The translations under genes and the position numbers were made by a program. A stretch of DNA of 64,000 nt, taken from NCBI RefSeq assembly GCF_049727805.1, contig NZ_JBCNYA010000008.1, forward strand, positions 70,826 to 134,825, read 5' to 3'. The stretch is from Frateuria_A sp049727805. Its GTDB lineage: Bacteria; Pseudomonadota; Gammaproteobacteria; Xanthomonadales; Rhodanobacteraceae. This document shows positions 7,871-15,924 of this stretch, piece by piece. Position 1 is the stretch's first letter, and each line of letters begins with the position of its first letter. Below the pieces are notes generated by a model. That model did no database searches. It saw only the letters and a list, made by a program, of their open reading frames with translations, and was not told the origin of the DNA.

Positions 7871-10800
7871 TCACGTGGCGGCCACGCGGTTGCGTCCTTC
7901 CCGCTTGGCCCGGTAGAGCCGCGCGTCGGCGCGGGCGATCAGCTCATGCGTGCGCTCGCCCGGCTTGAGCTGGGCGGCGCCGATGCTGGCGGTCAGGCGC
8001 AGGCGATGCGCGCCGTGATCCACTTCCATCGTCTCGATCGCCTGGCGGATCGCTTCGGCGCGTTGCGCAGCCGTGGCCAGGTCGGCGCCCTGCATCACCA
8101 CCATCAGCTCCTCGCCGCCGTAGCGGCCGAGCCGGTCGTCCTTGCGGCACAACGCGGCGACGCGCGCGGCGACGCCGCGCAGGGCATCGTCGCCGGCCTG
8201 GTGGCCGTGGGTGTCGTTGAGCGCCTTGAAGGCGTCCAGGTCGAGCATCAGGATCGACAGCGGCGCACCCGTGCGTTGCGCAGCCTCGTGCGCGAGCTCG
8301 AGCTGGCGCATCAGTTCGCGGCGGTTGAGCAGGCCGGTCAGCTCGTCGATGCTGGCCAGCCGGTTGAGCCGGTCGTTGGCCTCCTGCAGCTCGCGCGTGC
8401 GCTCCTGCACCAGCCGCGCGAGCCGGTCGGCGCGGGCCAGCAGGTAGCGCGTGCGCAGCCGCACCAGCAGGTAGACCAGCGCGACGGCCAGCAAGGCCAG
8501 CGCCACGCGCGCCCAGCCCAGCTCATACCAGCGGCCACGCACCTCGACCGGGACCACGGCGCGCACCGTGCGCGCGTGCAGGCCGGGAATGTCTGCCTGC
8601 AACTGCAGCCGATAACTGCCACCGGGCAGGTTGGTGAACGCGGCGGCGGGTGGGGTGCCGGGATCGAGTTCCGTCCATTGCGCGTCGAAGCCCTCCAGCC
8701 GGTAGCGGTAGCGCACGTCGGCGCTGGCGGTGTAGTCGAGCAGGGCGAAGCCCAGCCGCAGCGCGTGCACGTTCTCCAGGTGCAGGGGGCGGCTCGCGGT
8801 GGGTAGCGCCGCGTAGGGCGACGGAGCGCCGTCGCGCTGGGCCGTGGTCACCACCAGCGGCGCAACCGCTTGCGCTAGGCGCGCCTGCGGTGCCGGGTCG
8901 ATCACGGTCAACCCGCCGAGGCCGCCGAACAGCAATGCGCCGGAAGGTCCCACGGCCGCAGTGCGGTGGTTGTAGAAGCGCGCGCTCAGGCCGTCGCGCT
9001 CGCCCAGCGAACGGATCCGGCCGGTCGCCGGCTCGTAGACTGCCAGGCCGTTGGCGGTGGCGATCCACAGCCGGCCCAGGCGGTCGGCCAGCACGCTGGC
9101 GACGTTGTCGCTGCCCAGGCCATCGCTGCCGCGCAGCACCTCGAAGCGGTAGCCGTCCGAGCCGGGCGGCGCGGCCGGCGTGGAGGCGAGCCCGCCGTAG
9201 GTGCCGACCCAGATGCGCCCGTCCAGCTCGACCACCGAGCCGGCGTAGTTCTGCGGCAGGCTGTGCGGATCGCCCTCGGTGTGGGCGAGGTTCTCGAAGC
9301 CGTGCGCGCCAGGACGGAGGATGCCAATGCCGCCGCTGGTGGCGATCCACACGCTGCCGTCGGAAAGCACGGCGATGTTGCGCACCTGGTTGTCGACCAG
9401 GCTGTGCGCGTTGCCGGGCACGTGCAGGTAGTGCGTGACGCGCCCGGCGTGGTCGATGCGGTAGAGGCCGTTGTAGGTGCCGACCAGCAACTCGTCGCGC
9501 CAGGCGCGCAGCGCCAGGATCGGGCGCGTGTCGAGGTCCGCCACCGGCCAGGAACGTACCGCCAGCGACACCGGATCGATCGTCACCAGCCCGCGCGCGC
9601 CGGCGACGATGCGGCCGTCGGCCAGCGCGTCGATCGCGCGCACGTCCTGGTCCTGCTGCGCGCCGTCCAGGGTCAGCATGCGGACCTGTCCGCTGCGTGG
9701 ATCGACCCGGGCCAGGCGGCCGCGGTTGAAGCCCAGCCAGACCGCCCCGCCGCCGTCGGCATAGACGCTGCGCACGTTCTCGTCGAAGGCGGCGTCGTGG
9801 CCGCCGGACAGCGCCAGGCCATCGAGCGTATGCACGATGGTCGGGCGCGTGTCGCAGCGCGAGGCGTCGATCTCGGTGGCCGCCCACAGGCCGCTGGAGC
9901 GGTCCAGGAACAGCGCGCGCACGATGTTGCCGCCCAGCGAAGCCGGCCGCGCGTTGTCGTGATGCAGCGTTTCCAGGCCGCCGTTGGCCGGATCGTAGAC
10001 GGTGATGCCGACGCCGTCGGTGGCGATCCACAGCCGTCCGTCCGGCGCTGCCAGGATGTCGCGGACGGTGCGATGCTGGATCGCCGGCGCATCGCCATCC
10101 AGTCCCGACGGCACGCGCGCGCGGCCCTGACGGTCGATCACCGCCACGCCGCGGGTGCCGCTGCCGACCCACAGCCGGCCGGCGGCGTCTTCGCGCAATG
10201 CCCAGATGTCTTCGGCCAGCACCGGTGCGGCGGCATGATCGTCACTGTCGAAACGCGCAAACCGCGTCGCGCCGGCCCGGCGCAGGTACAGGCCCTGCGC
10301 GCTGCCGATCCAGAGGTTGCCGCGGCGGTCGGCCAGCACCGCGAACACGGCCGCGTCCCGAGGCAGGCCGGCGTCGGCCGGCGGGCGCTCGATCGTGCGC
10401 AGGCTGGCGCGCAGATGGCTCAGCCCGTTCTGCCCGCCCACCCAGAAGCCGCCGTCGCCGTCCGGCGCCAGGGTGAGGATGTGCGGACCAGTGCCGTGTA
10501 CGGGTGAGGCGTCGTAGGTCGAGAAGCGGTTGTCGCGCGGATCGAAGCGCGCCAGCCCGCCGGCCGAGGTGCCGACGATCAGGCTGCCGTCCGCCGCCGC
10601 CCGCAGCGCGCGGATGTAGTTGTCGGGCAGGCCGCCGTCACCGGACTGGCGGAACACCTGCACGCGGTAGCCGTCGTAGCGCACCAGCCCGCCGAAGGTG
10701 CCGATCCACATCAGTCCGTCGCGGTCCTGCGCGAAGGCGGTGGTGGTGGCGTGCGGCAGACCCGCGCGAACGGTCAGGTGGGCGAACGTGGGACTGTCCC

Positions 10801-10924
10801 AGCGCGACCAGTCCGACGGCGGAGGTGCCGCGGTGGCGGACAGCGCAAGCGGCAGCAGCAGGAACAGGGCCGGCAGCACGGCCAGCCTGCCGATGCGCAA
10901 GGTCAGCCACCGCCACGGTTTCAT
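7871..10924 (-). CDS. Membrane diguanylate cyclase with periplasmic propeller and Y_Y_Y sensor
   Basis: Predicted to make cyclic di-GMP in response to a periplasmic ligand. The 1017-residue protein has a signal sequence (1-33), two-component-regulator-type beta-propeller repeats across about 40-720 (repeated LWIGT/GLWAAT-like strands), a Y_Y_Y domain near 735-800 (YRYRLEGFDAQW), one transmembrane helix near 802-822, a short coiled coil, and a C-terminal GGDEF domain. The active site reads GGEEL (936-940), a functional variant. RKDD at 927-930 lies exactly five residues before it, matching the inhibitory I-site (RxxD), so product feedback is expected. The ATG at 10924 is chosen because a signal sequence follows directly; the frame itself extends upstream. 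Confidence 0.92.
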   Translation of the reverse strand: MKPWRWLTLRIGRLAVLPALFLLLPLALSATAAPPPSDWSRWDSPTFAHLTVRAGLPHATTTAFAQDRDGLMWIGTFGGLVRYDGYRVQVFRQSGDGGLPDNYIRALRAAADGSLIVGTSAGGLARFDPRDNRFSTYDASPVHGTGPHILTLAPDGDGGFWVGGQNGLSHLRASLRTIERPPADAGLPRDAAVFAVLADRRGNLWIGSAQGLYLRRAGATRFARFDSDDHAAAPVLAEDIWALREDAAGRLWVGSGTRGVAVIDRQGRARVPSGLDGDAPAIQHRTVRDILAAPDGRLWIATDGVGITVYDPANGGLETLHHDNARPASLGGNIVRALFLDRSSGLWAATEIDASRCDTRPTIVHTLDGLALSGGHDAAFDENVRSVYADGGGAVWLGFNRGRLARVDPRSGQVRMLTLDGAQQDQDVRAIDALADGRIVAGARGLVTIDPVSLAVRSWPVADLDTRPILALRAWRDELLVGTYNGLYRIDHAGRVTHYLHVPGNAHSLVDNQVRNIAVLSDGSVWIATSGGIGILRPGAHGFENLAHTEGDPHSLPQNYAGSVVELDGRIWVGTYGGLASTPAAPPGSDGYRFEVLRGSDGLGSDNVASVLADRLGRLWIATANGLAVYEPATGRIRSLGERDGLSARFYNHRTAAVGPSGALLFGGLGGLTVIDPAPQARLAQAVAPLVVTTAQRDGAPSPYAALPTASRPLHLENVHALRLGFALLDYTASADVRYRYRLEGFDAQWTELDPGTPPAAAFTNLPGGSYRLQLQADIPGLHARTVRAVVPVEVRGRWYELGWARVALALLAVALVYLLVRLRTRYLLARADRLARLVQERTRELQEANDRLNRLASIDELTGLLNRRELMRQLELAHEAAQRTGAPLSILMLDLDAFKALNDTHGHQAGDDALRGVAARVAALCRKDDRLGRYGGEELMVVMQGADLATAAQRAEAIRQAIETMEVDHGAHRLRLTASIGAAQLKPGERTHELIARADARLYRAKREGRNRVAAT

Positions 10925-10997
10925 CGGCGGTCCACGGAACGACCGGGATGCACGGCGCTGCCCGCTGAAGCGGTCAGCTGCGCGCCGCGCATGCTTC

Positions 10998-11999
10998 TCA
11001 GGCGCTGCGCTCGACCGCGTAGGCGGCCAGGGCATCCAGCGCGTCGCGGTAGGGCGAGGCGGGCAGGGCGGCGAGCGCCTCACGCGCGGCATCGGCGTGC
11101 GCCACCGCGCGCTCGTGCGTGCGCTCCAGCGCGCCGCTGCGGCGGATCGTGGCGAGCACGCGGTCCAGCGCGCTGAGGTCGCCGTGCTCGATCGCCTGGC
11201 GCATCGCCTGCGCCTCGTCCGGCGTGGCCTGCCTGAGCGCGTAGATCACCGGCAGGGTCGGCTTGCCCTCGGCCAGGTCGTCGCCGATGTTCTTGCCGAG
11301 CGTGTCGGCGTCGCTGGTGTAGTCGAGCAGGTCGTCGGCGATCTGGAAGGCGTAGCCCAGCTCCATGCCGTAGCGGCGCAGCGCGGCTACCTGGTCGTCC
11401 GGCAGGCCGCCCAGCAATCCGCCCAGCTCGGTGGCAGCGGCGAACAGCACCGCGGTCTTGCGCTCGATCACCGCCAGGTAGGCCGCTTCGTCCACGTCGG
11501 CATTGCCGATGTTGAGCAGCTGCAGCACCTCGCCCTCGGCGATGGTGTTGGTGGTGTCGGCCAGGATGCGCATCACGCGCATGTCGTCCAGCTCGACCAT
11601 CAGCTGGAACGAGCGCGAGTAGAGGAAATCGCCGACCAGCACGCTGGCGGCGTTGCCCCACAGCGCGTTGGCGGTCTTGCGGCCGCGGCGCAGGTCGGAC
11701 TCGTCGACCACGTCGTCGTGCAGCAGGGTCGAGGTGTGGATGAACTCGATCACCGCAGCCAGCTTGACGTGCTGTGCGCCCGCATAGCCGGCCGCGCCGG
11801 CGGCCAGCACGTGCAGCATCGGGCGCAGGCGCTTGCCGCCGCCGGCGACGATGTGGTCGGCGATTTGGTTGATCAGCACCACGTCCGAGGCCAGCCGCGC
11901 GCGGATCAGCGCGTCCACGCGCTGCATGTCGGCGGCGGCCAGCTCGCGCACGGCGGCGAAGTCGGCGGTTCGGCTGGCGTCGGCGGGCATCGGGTGCAT
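10998..11999 (-). CDS. ispB: Octaprenyl diphosphate synthase
   Basis: Trans-prenyltransferase building the polyprenyl side chain of ubiquinone. The 333-residue protein has the first aspartate-rich motif DDVVDESD (Asp95, 96, 99), GGGKRLRP near 53-60, and the second motif ADDLLDY (Asp222, 223, 226). The length is normal. A second ATG three codons in is an alternative start. A TATAAT -10 hexamer lies 26 bp upstream on this strand, back to back with one serving the transporter on the other strand. The chain length made (C40 is usual) cannot be read from the sequence. Confidence 0.93.
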   Translation of the reverse strand: MHPMPADASRTADFAAVRELAAADMQRVDALIRARLASDVVLINQIADHIVAGGGKRLRPMLHVLAAGAAGYAGAQHVKLAAVIEFIHTSTLLHDDVVDESDLRRGRKTANALWGNAASVLVGDFLYSRSFQLMVELDDMRVMRILADTTNTIAEGEVLQLLNIGNADVDEAAYLAVIERKTAVLFAAATELGGLLGGLPDDQVAALRRYGMELGYAFQIADDLLDYTSDADTLGKNIGDDLAEGKPTLPVIYALRQATPDEAQAMRQAIEHGDLSALDRVLATIRRSGALERTHERAVAHADAAREALAALPASPYRDALDALAAYAVERSA

Positions 12000-12024
12000 G
12001 GGTGTCCGGGTGGCGAGACGGGCG

Positions 12025-12030
12025 ATTATA
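12025..12030 (-). promoter_or_regulatory. Consensus -10 hexamer for ispB
   Basis: Reads TATAAT on the minus strand, 26 bp before the ispB ATG at 11999. No good -35 hexamer is seen at 16-18 bp spacing, so the promoter may rely on the perfect -10 box. Confidence 0.55.
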
Positions 12031-12094
12031 GGGCCTGCCCGGTTCGGTGCGGCGGCGCGACATGGCGCCGCAATCGGGCCGGGAAGCGGCTCCC

Positions 12095-12100
12095 TATAAT
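12095..12100 (+). promoter_or_regulatory. Consensus -10 hexamer for the YajR-like transporter
   Basis: A perfect TATAAT facing the transporter gene, 65 bp from the ispB -10 box on the other strand. The -35 position is poor. Transcription from it would start near 12107, where an ATG opens a 9-codon ORF that ends inside the GTG start of the transporter. Confidence 0.5.
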
Positions 12101-12132
12101 GGGCCGATGACCTCACGCCCGTCCCCGTCCCG

Positions 12133-13332
12133 GTGAGCAAGCTCTCGCCCCTCGAGCGCCGCAGCGCGCTGACCCTGGCCTGCGTGATCAGCCTGCGCCT
12201 GTTCGGGCTGTTCCTGATCATGCCGGTGTTCTCGCTCTACGCGAAGCAGATGCCCGACGCCAGCGGCTTGCTGATCGGCCTGGCGCTGGGCGTGTACGGA
12301 CTGGGCCAGGTGCTGCTGCAGATCCCGCTGGGGCTGCTGTCGGACCGGGTCGGGCGCAAGCCGGCGATCACCCTCGGCCTGCTGATCTTCGCGGTCGGCG
12401 GGCTGGTCGCGGCGATGTCGCACACCTTGCTCGGGATCGTCGTCGGCCGCGCGCTGCAGGGCATGGGCGCGGTGGCCGGCGCCGGCACCGCGCTGGCCGC
12501 CGACCTCACCCGCGAGGACCAGCGCGGCAAGGTGATGGGCATCATCGGCGTGTCGATCGGCGTGGCCTTCCTGCTGGCGCTGATCCTGGGGCCGCCGCTG
12601 GAAGCGGTCGCCGGCCTGCCCGGACTGTTCGGCGCCACCTCGGTGCTGGCGCTGGCGTCGCTGGTGCTGCTGTGGCTGATCGTGCCCACGCCCGAGCGCG
12701 CCCGGGCGCCCGCCGCGGCGAACCTGGGCGGCGTGCTGGCGATGCTGCGCGACGGCCGGCTGCTGGTGCTCAACGGTTCGGTGTTCTTCCTGCACCTGCT
12801 GCTGACGGCGAGCTTCGTCGGCCTGCCGCTGCTGCTGGCCGACCGGCTGCACCTGCCGGTCGAGCGGCACTGGGAGCTGTACCTGCCGGTGATGGTGATC
12901 GCCGCCTTGGTGATGGGTGCCGCGCTGCACCGCATGAAGGAGATCGGCCAGAGCCTGCGCATCGTGCTGGTGTGCGTGGCGGCGATCGGCCTTTCGCTGG
13001 TGGGTTTCACGCAGTCGGGCGGGCACCTGGCGTGGCTGGGCGTGTCGGCGGCGGCGTTCTTCTCGGCGTTCAACCTGCTGGAAGCCGCGCTGCCGAGCCT
13101 GGTCTCGCGGCTCGCGCCGGCGCACCTGCGCGGCGCGGCGATGGGCGCGTACTCGACCAGCCAGTTCATCGGCGCCTTCGTCGGCGGCGCCATCGGCGGC
13201 ATCGCATTGGGCCGACTGGGCGTGAGCGGCGTATTCCTGTGCGCGGCGGCGGCCACGCTGCTGTGGCTGCCGCTGGTGGCGTTCGGCGCCCGCCGCATCG
13301 CCGCGCGCGGCCTGGCCGAACAGGCGGCCTGA
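12133..13332 (+). CDS. Major facilitator superfamily transporter, YajR-like without the YAM domain
   Basis: A 399-residue, twelve-helix inner-membrane protein, probably a proton-driven exporter. The N-terminal pattern SLRLFGLFLIMPVFSLY followed by GLLSDRVGRKP in the helix 2-3 loop is typical of YajR-like transporters. The protein ends soon after helix 12, so the cytoplasmic YAM domain of E. coli YajR (a longer protein) is absent. The start is GTG; the in-frame region upstream offers no ATG. The substrate is unknown. Transcription probably starts at the TATAAT box at 12095. Confidence 0.88.
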   Translation: MSKLSPLERRSALTLACVISLRLFGLFLIMPVFSLYAKQMPDASGLLIGLALGVYGLGQVLLQIPLGLLSDRVGRKPAITLGLLIFAVGGLVAAMSHTLLGIVVGRALQGMGAVAGAGTALAADLTREDQRGKVMGIIGVSIGVAFLLALILGPPLEAVAGLPGLFGATSVLALASLVLLWLIVPTPERARAPAAANLGGVLAMLRDGRLLVLNGSVFFLHLLLTASFVGLPLLLADRLHLPVERHWELYLPVMVIAALVMGAALHRMKEIGQSLRIVLVCVAAIGLSLVGFTQSGGHLAWLGVSAAAFFSAFNLLEAALPSLVSRLAPAHLRGAAMGAYSTSQFIGAFVGGAIGGIALGRLGVSGVFLCAAAATLLWLPLVAFGARRIAARGLAEQAA

Positions 13333-13396
13333 CGGCATTGCGTTGCGCGGATGCCGCCCCCATGTGCGGCGGCATCCACCCCACGCGAGCCTGCCC

Positions 13397-14374
13397 GTGG
13401 CCCACCAGATCGTCGCGCTGATCGCCGAATACGGCCTGCTGCTGGTCTTCCTCAACGTCCTGGTCGAGCAGGCCGGGCTGCCGCTGCCCGCCGTGCCCAC
13501 GCTGGTGGTGGCTGGCGCGCTGTCCGCCGCCGGGCGGCTGCCGCTGTGGGGCGTGCTGCTGGTGGCGCTGGCCGGCTGCCTGCTCAGCGATTTTGCCTGG
13601 TACGCGGCCGGTCGACGCTACGGCGCCGGCGTGATGCGCACACTCTGCCGCATCTCGCTTTCGCCCGATTCCTGCGTCAAGCAGTCGGAACTGCGCTTCC
13701 AGCGCTGGCGCGCGCCGGTGCTGCTGGTGGCCAAGTTCGTGCCGGGACTGTCCACCGTGGCGCCGCCGCTGGTCGGTGCGATCGGCTTGCCGCCGCGCGT
13801 GTTCCTGTTGTTCGACGCGCTGGGCTCGCTGCTCTGGGCAGGCGCAGCGGTAGCGCTGGGCTTTGTGTTCGCCGACGGCGTGGAACACGTGCTGGCCGCG
13901 TTCGAGGGCACCGGCACGCTGGCGGTCGAGCTGCTGGGTGCGCTGCTGGCGGCCTATATCCTGTTCAAGTGGTGGCAGCGCCGGCGCCTGCTGGTGGCGC
14001 TGCGCATGGCGCGGATCGAGGTGGACGAACTGGCGCAGGCGCTGCGCTCGGCGCGCCCGCCGCTGGTGTTCGACGTGCGCGCCGCCGGCTCGCGCGAGCT
14101 CGACGACCGCGCGATACCCGGCGCGCTCGCCTTCGACCCGCTCGCCCTCGACGTGCTGCTGGCCGGCGTGCCGCGCGAGCGCGAGCTGGTGCTCTACTGC
14201 AACTGCCCCAACGAGTTTTCCGCCGCCCGCGCCGCGCAGTTGCTGAAGATGCAGGGCTACCGCCAGGTGCGTCCGCTGCGCGGCGGACTGGATGCCTGGG
14301 TGGCGGCCGGGCACGCGGTCGAGCGGATGCCTGTCGCGGCGCCCGTGCCTTCCGGGGCTTCGCCGGCGGTGTGA
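13397..14374 (+). CDS. DedA family membrane protein fused to a rhodanese domain
   Basis: A 325-residue fusion. Residues 1-200 are a DedA/SNARE-associated (VTT) domain with PLPAVPTLVVAGAL and KFVPGLSTVAPPLVG, the re-entrant segments typical of this transporter-like family. Residues about 215-312 are a rhodanese-like domain whose active-site loop reads CNCPNEFSA; the expected catalytic cysteine is present but the loop is unusual compared with CxxGxR types. The same fusion is known from other proteobacteria. Function is inferred as membrane lipid or proton-motive-force maintenance combined with sulfur or redox chemistry. The start chosen is GTG at 13397, just before the first helix; an ATG at 13343 is in frame but would add a charged leader. 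Confidence 0.86.
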   Translation: MAHQIVALIAEYGLLLVFLNVLVEQAGLPLPAVPTLVVAGALSAAGRLPLWGVLLVALAGCLLSDFAWYAAGRRYGAGVMRTLCRISLSPDSCVKQSELRFQRWRAPVLLVAKFVPGLSTVAPPLVGAIGLPPRVFLLFDALGSLLWAGAAVALGFVFADGVEHVLAAFEGTGTLAVELLGALLAAYILFKWWQRRRLLVALRMARIEVDELAQALRSARPPLVFDVRAAGSRELDDRAIPGALAFDPLALDVLLAGVPRERELVLYCNCPNEFSAARAAQLLKMQGYRQVRPLRGGLDAWVAAGHAVERMPVAAPVPSGASPAV

Positions 14375-14402
14375 GAGGGCACGTTCAGGCCACCTGGCTG
14401 GG

Positions 14403-14511
14403 CCTTCCCCCGCGGACGCGGGGGAAGGTGCCGACAGGCGGATGGGGGCGCCACTTGCCGGATCAGCCGGCAAAAGCGCACGCGTCCCCCGGCGCGCGGG
14501 AAGGGGAGGGT
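14403..14511. repeat. Family A REP-like hairpin element
   Basis: A palindrome CCTTCCCCCGC-GGAC-GCGGGGGAAGG (14403-14428), followed by the tail TGCCGACAGGCGGATGGGGG, a second small hairpin TTGCCGG/CCGGCAA (14455-14473) and a degenerate final arm. The same head and tail recur at 20455-20780 and 49508-49642. It lies between the DedA-rhodanese gene and the ssb promoter, with no coding role. Confidence 0.8.
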
Positions 14512-14514
14512 CGG

Positions 14515-14520
14515 TATGAT
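14515..14520 (+). promoter_or_regulatory. Candidate -10 box for ssb
   Basis: TATGAT 85 bp before the ssb ATG, directly after the REP-like element. It implies a leader of roughly 78 nt. The -35 side is not convincing because it lies in the GC-rich repeat. Confidence 0.4.
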
Positions 14521-14604
14521 AGGGGCCGCCCCGCCGGCCCGCCGGCGGGAATCTCATGACGAGGCGGGCGCGCGCGCCGGCCGCCAGCAAAGCGAGGAAA
14601 CCCC

Positions 14605-15144
14605 ATGGCACGCGGCATCAACAAGGTCATCATCGTCGGCAACCTGGGCGCCGACCCGGAGGTCCGCTACACCGGCGGCGGCACCGCCGTGTGCAGCCTC
14701 AGCGTGGCCACCTCCGAGCAGTGGACCGACAAGCAGTCCGGCGAACGCCAGGAACGCACCGAGTGGCACCGCGTGAAGCTGTTCGGCAAGCTGGCCGAGA
14801 TCGCCGGCGAGTACCTGAAGAAGGGCCGCCAGGTCTACATCGAAGGCTCCCTGCGCACCGACAAGTACACCGACAAGAACGGCGTGGAGAAATACTCCAC
14901 CGACATCGTCGCCAGCGACATGCAGATGCTCGGCGGCATGGGCGGTGAAGGTGGCGGCGGCGGTGGTGGCGGCGGCGGCGGCTTCCGCGAGCGCCCGCAG
15001 GGCGGCCAGCGCCAGGGTGGCGGCAACTACGGCGGCGGCCAGTCCCGCGGCGGCGGCAACGACTACGGCAACGCCCCGCGCCAGAACGCGCCCGCGCCGG
15101 CCGAAAGCGGCGGCGGCTTCGACGACGACGACATTCCGTTCTGA
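14605..15144 (+). CDS. ssb: Single-stranded DNA-binding protein
   Basis: Coats single-stranded DNA in replication, repair and recombination and recruits partners by its C-terminal tip. The 179-residue protein has an OB fold over residues 1-110 (GINKVIIVGNLGADPEVRYT, WHRVKLFGKLAE, YIEGSLRTDKY), a glycine-rich linker of about 113-155 with a run of eleven glycines, and the intact acidic tip DDDDIPF. A GAGGAAA ribosome site precedes the ATG. A strong terminator follows 26 bp after the stop, so the gene is probably monocistronic. Confidence 0.98.
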   Translation: MARGINKVIIVGNLGADPEVRYTGGGTAVCSLSVATSEQWTDKQSGERQERTEWHRVKLFGKLAEIAGEYLKKGRQVYIEGSLRTDKYTDKNGVEKYSTDIVASDMQMLGGMGGEGGGGGGGGGGGFRERPQGGQRQGGGNYGGGQSRGGGNDYGNAPRQNAPAPAESGGGFDDDDIPF

Positions 15145-15170
15145 GGAACACCTCTATGGACGCGACCGGA

Positions 15171-15198
15171 AAGGCCCTCAGTATCGAGGGCCTTTTTG
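15171..15198 (+). terminator. Rho-independent terminator of ssb
   Basis: Stem GGCCCTC/GAGGGCC around a six-base loop (15173-15192), followed by TTTTT. Confidence 0.9.
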
Positions 15199-15319
15199 TC
15201 TATTCTGAAGAACCGGAAGCGACGGAACGGCGGTTCCCTGGGAGGTTTGCTCAGCGCAACATCGGGTCGATGGCCAAGCCAAACAGCTTGGTCGCCCCTT
15301 GGGAGGACCGGAGGGATCC

Positions 15320-15868
15320 GTGAGTACCCGTGGATTACTGCTCCTGATCGCGCCGCTCTCGCTGGCCGCACCGCCGGGACACGCACAGAGGCATGTGAAA
15401 AGTGATCTGGCTGCGCTCGTGCAGGCCATCACTTCATCCTTGCCAGCTTCTACCGAAACCATCAGTGAAATACTGGGCGGCAATCTCGTAGCCACCCCAC
15501 CGCGCCTTGGCTGGTACATAAGCCCACAGGCTTACCGGACCTCCGACGGCTACGACACAAAGGTCACGTTTGAAGTCGAAGACACGCCCGCCGGCACACG
15601 GCGGGTCGTCCGTACGACGCTCGGAGTGGATGCGCCTGGTTGTGTCGATGAAGCTGCCCTTCGGCGGAAGCTCATGGAACTGGCCGGTTGGACATGGACG
15701 CGGTACGGTTCCCGTGCCTACATCACGCGCCCTCAAAAGCGGTACGTGGAAGTCTCCGTCTGGCCCGGTTCAAGATGCGTCGTGGGAATAGTCATGGACG
15801 CGGATCGCATGCTTCGGCTGGGACCATCCACCAAACCGGCAGGCAGGGCAGATCCGCTCGATGGATAA
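15320..15868 (+). CDS. Unrecognised secreted protein
   Basis: A 182-residue protein I cannot assign to a family. The first 23 residues form a signal peptide (GLLLLIAPLSLAAPPGHA, cut before QRHV), so it is likely periplasmic. The mature part has two cysteines (in PGCVD and SRCVVG) that could form a disulfide, alternating polar/hydrophobic segments suggesting beta strands (TKVTFEVEDTPAG, RYVEVSVWPGSR), and many aromatic residues. GTG at 15320 is chosen over the upstream TTG because GGAGGG sits 4-5 bases before it. Codon use is less GC-biased than the neighbours, which suggests later acquisition. It is convergent with ptsI, with only 56 bp between the stops. Confidence 0.68.
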   Translation: MSTRGLLLLIAPLSLAAPPGHAQRHVKSDLAALVQAITSSLPASTETISEILGGNLVATPPRLGWYISPQAYRTSDGYDTKVTFEVEDTPAGTRRVVRTTLGVDAPGCVDEAALRRKLMELAGWTWTRYGSRAYITRPQKRYVEVSVWPGSRCVVGIVMDADRMLRLGPSTKPAGRADPLDG

Positions 15869-15924
15869 GCTTGCGGGCCGTAGCAGGGCTCCGCTTCGCG
15901 AGCAGTTGCCCGCTCATGAATCGA

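Noticed and set aside
13343..13396. ATG at 13343 as the start of the DedA-rhodanese gene
   Set aside because: It would add 18 residues (His/Arg/Pro-rich) before the first membrane helix, unlike the family; GTG at 13397 fits better.
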